Below, one piece after another: positions 5,785 through 6,652 of a stretch of DNA of 6,652 nt; position 1 is the first letter of the stretch, and every line of letters starts with the position of its first letter. Both the position numbers and the translations under genes were made by a program. Source of the DNA: Caldifarciminota bacterium (lineage in GTDB: Bacteria > WOR-3 > Hydrothermia > UBA1063 > CAJXJZ01); contig JALTEL010000453.1 in assembly GCA_027073945.1 (NCBI GenBank), positions 1 to 6,652 of the forward strand. Direction: 5' to 3'. Below the pieces are notes generated by a model, which did no database searches, was not told the DNA's origin, and saw only the letters and a program-made list of their open reading frames with translations.

Positions 5785-6652
5785 AATACATTAAATTATT
5801 CTCTATTATGCTGGCATTTGCCATTATTGGTTGTGCCAGAAGCAGTCACACTCTGACTCTTGCTGTGGGCGGAGCGCCTTATGAGATGGATTACTGGGTG
5901 TCCCTGATTAAAAAATTTGAAGATAGTACTCACATCAAAGTGACTATACTGCGCCAGCCTACAAATACAGACCAGAGGCGTCAGGGCCTTGTAACCCCAC
6001 TCCGCGCACATAAGGGCGATCCGGATGTTTTTTTAATGGACATTGCATGGATATCTCAATTCGCATCCTCGGATTGGCTTTTACCCCTTGACAATTATGC
6101 TAAAGAGGATAGTTTTGACATAGGTAAATTCATAACCCCTGTTGTAAATCAGGTTGACATATATAATGGGAAATTGATAGCCCTTCCTGTCTATGTGGAC
6201 GGTGGTGTGCTTTATTACAGAAAAGACCTGCTTTCCAGGTATGGGTGTGAGGTTCCAGACACCTGGAATGAGCTTCTCAAATGTGCTCTATATGTGCAAA
6301 AGCAAGAACGGAAACATAATCCGAATTTCTACGGTTTTGTATGGCAGGGGGCTCAGTACGAAGGCCTTATTTGCGATTTTCTTGAATTTGCCGTATCAAA
6401 CGGATGTAGTATATCGGACAGCGGACATATCACCGTTGATAAACCTCAGTGTATAGGTGCACTTGGTTTTATGATGGATCTTATACAGAGATATAAAGTC
6501 TCTCCGCCCAATACATATACGGAAATGAAAGAAGAAGAGGCAAGATTGTATTTTGAGAACGGGAATGCCCTTTTTGAGCGTAATTGGCCTTATGCGTATG
6601 CACTTCACGAGAGAAAGGGCTCGCCTGTGAGCGGTAAAGTGGGTATAGCCGT
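5781..6652 (+). CDS. ABC-transporter sugar-binding lipoprotein, trehalose/maltose type (3' end outside window)
   Basis: The first 290 residues of a family 1 extracellular solute-binding protein. The frame stays open to the window edge, so about a quarter to a third of a usual ~420-residue protein is missing. Seen: a lipoprotein signal peptide with hydrophobic core (LFSIMLAFA) and lipobox IIGC, giving a lipidated Cys18; WISQFASSDWLLPLD (90-104); PVYVDGGVLYYRKDLL (136-151); TWNELL (161-166); YGFVWQGAQYEGL (184-196); and ENGNALFERNWPYA (259-272). The DxGxLYYRKDLL, WQGxQYEGL and NWPYA motifs are characteristic of the trehalose/maltose/sucrose-binding proteins (ThuE, LpqY and TMBP-like). It would sit at the outer face of the cytoplasmic membrane and deliver sugar to a permease, whose genes are expected just downstream. 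It overlaps otsAB by 4 nt. Trehalose as ligand is inferred from family resemblance and from the neighbouring synthase. Maltose or another glucoside remains possible. Confidence 0.88.
   Translation, partial: MKYIKLFSIMLAFAIIGCARSSHTLTLAVGGAPYEMDYWVSLIKKFEDSTHIKVTILRQPTNTDQRRQGLVTPLRAHKGDPDVFLMDIAWISQFASSDWLLPLDNYAKEDSFDIGKFITPVVNQVDIYNGKLIALPVYVDGGVLYYRKDLLSRYGCEVPDTWNELLKCALYVQKQERKHNPNFYGFVWQGAQYEGLICDFLEFAVSNGCSISDSGHITVDKPQCIGALGFMMDLIQRYKVSPPNTYTEMKEEEARLYFENGNALFERNWPYAYALHERKGSPVSGKVGIA

Noticed and set aside
6193..6456. An 87-codon plus-strand frame near the right end
   Set aside because: It is out of frame with the binding-protein gene that starts at 5781, which has a lipobox and many conserved motifs through this region.

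Overview
The window looks like a piece of chromosome from a diderm (Gram-negative type) bacterium with moderately AT-rich DNA. An intact lpxB implies lipid A synthesis. Arginine codons are mostly AGA/AGG and ATA isoleucine is common. This style is seen in Nitrospirota, thermophilic Desulfobacterota and similar deep lineages, but I cannot assign a taxon from the sequence alone. There are no rRNA, tRNA, CRISPR or mobile-element signatures.

Layout. At the left, a minus-strand gene for a small unrecognised membrane-anchored protein (stop at 26) reads away from a short intergenic region (about 490-555). That region carries putative divergent promoter motifs and a perfect 10-bp palindrome. To the right, five plus-strand genes run almost without gaps to the end of the window: lpxB (556-1638), an archaeal-type bifunctional phosphoglucose/phosphomannose isomerase (1625-2614), a sugar-phosphate nucleotidyltransferase with a C-terminal left-handed beta-helix (2611-3591), a fused trehalose-6-phosphate synthase/phosphatase (3598-5784), and the start of a lipoprotein ABC-transporter solute-binding protein of the trehalose/maltose type (5781 to the window end, cut off). 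Junctions are overlaps of 14, 4 and 4 nt or a 6-nt gap, and no terminator is visible between them, so they probably form one operon.

How the genes fit together. Genes 2-5 read as a compact trehalose module. The isomerase interconverts fructose-6-P and glucose-6-P. The nucleotidyltransferase can make an NDP-glucose from glucose-1-P. OtsA joins NDP-glucose and glucose-6-P to give trehalose-6-P, and the fused OtsB phosphatase releases trehalose. The binding protein would capture external or leaked trehalose or related sugars. The missing step is a phosphoglucomutase. The link to lpxB, the first gene, is unexplained and may be only shared envelope or housekeeping transcription. I found no clearly unprecedented system. 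The most interesting points are the apparently self-contained donor-supply and trehalose synthesis/uptake operon, the possible leaderless divergent starts with a palindrome in the promoter spacer, and the unknown divergent membrane protein.
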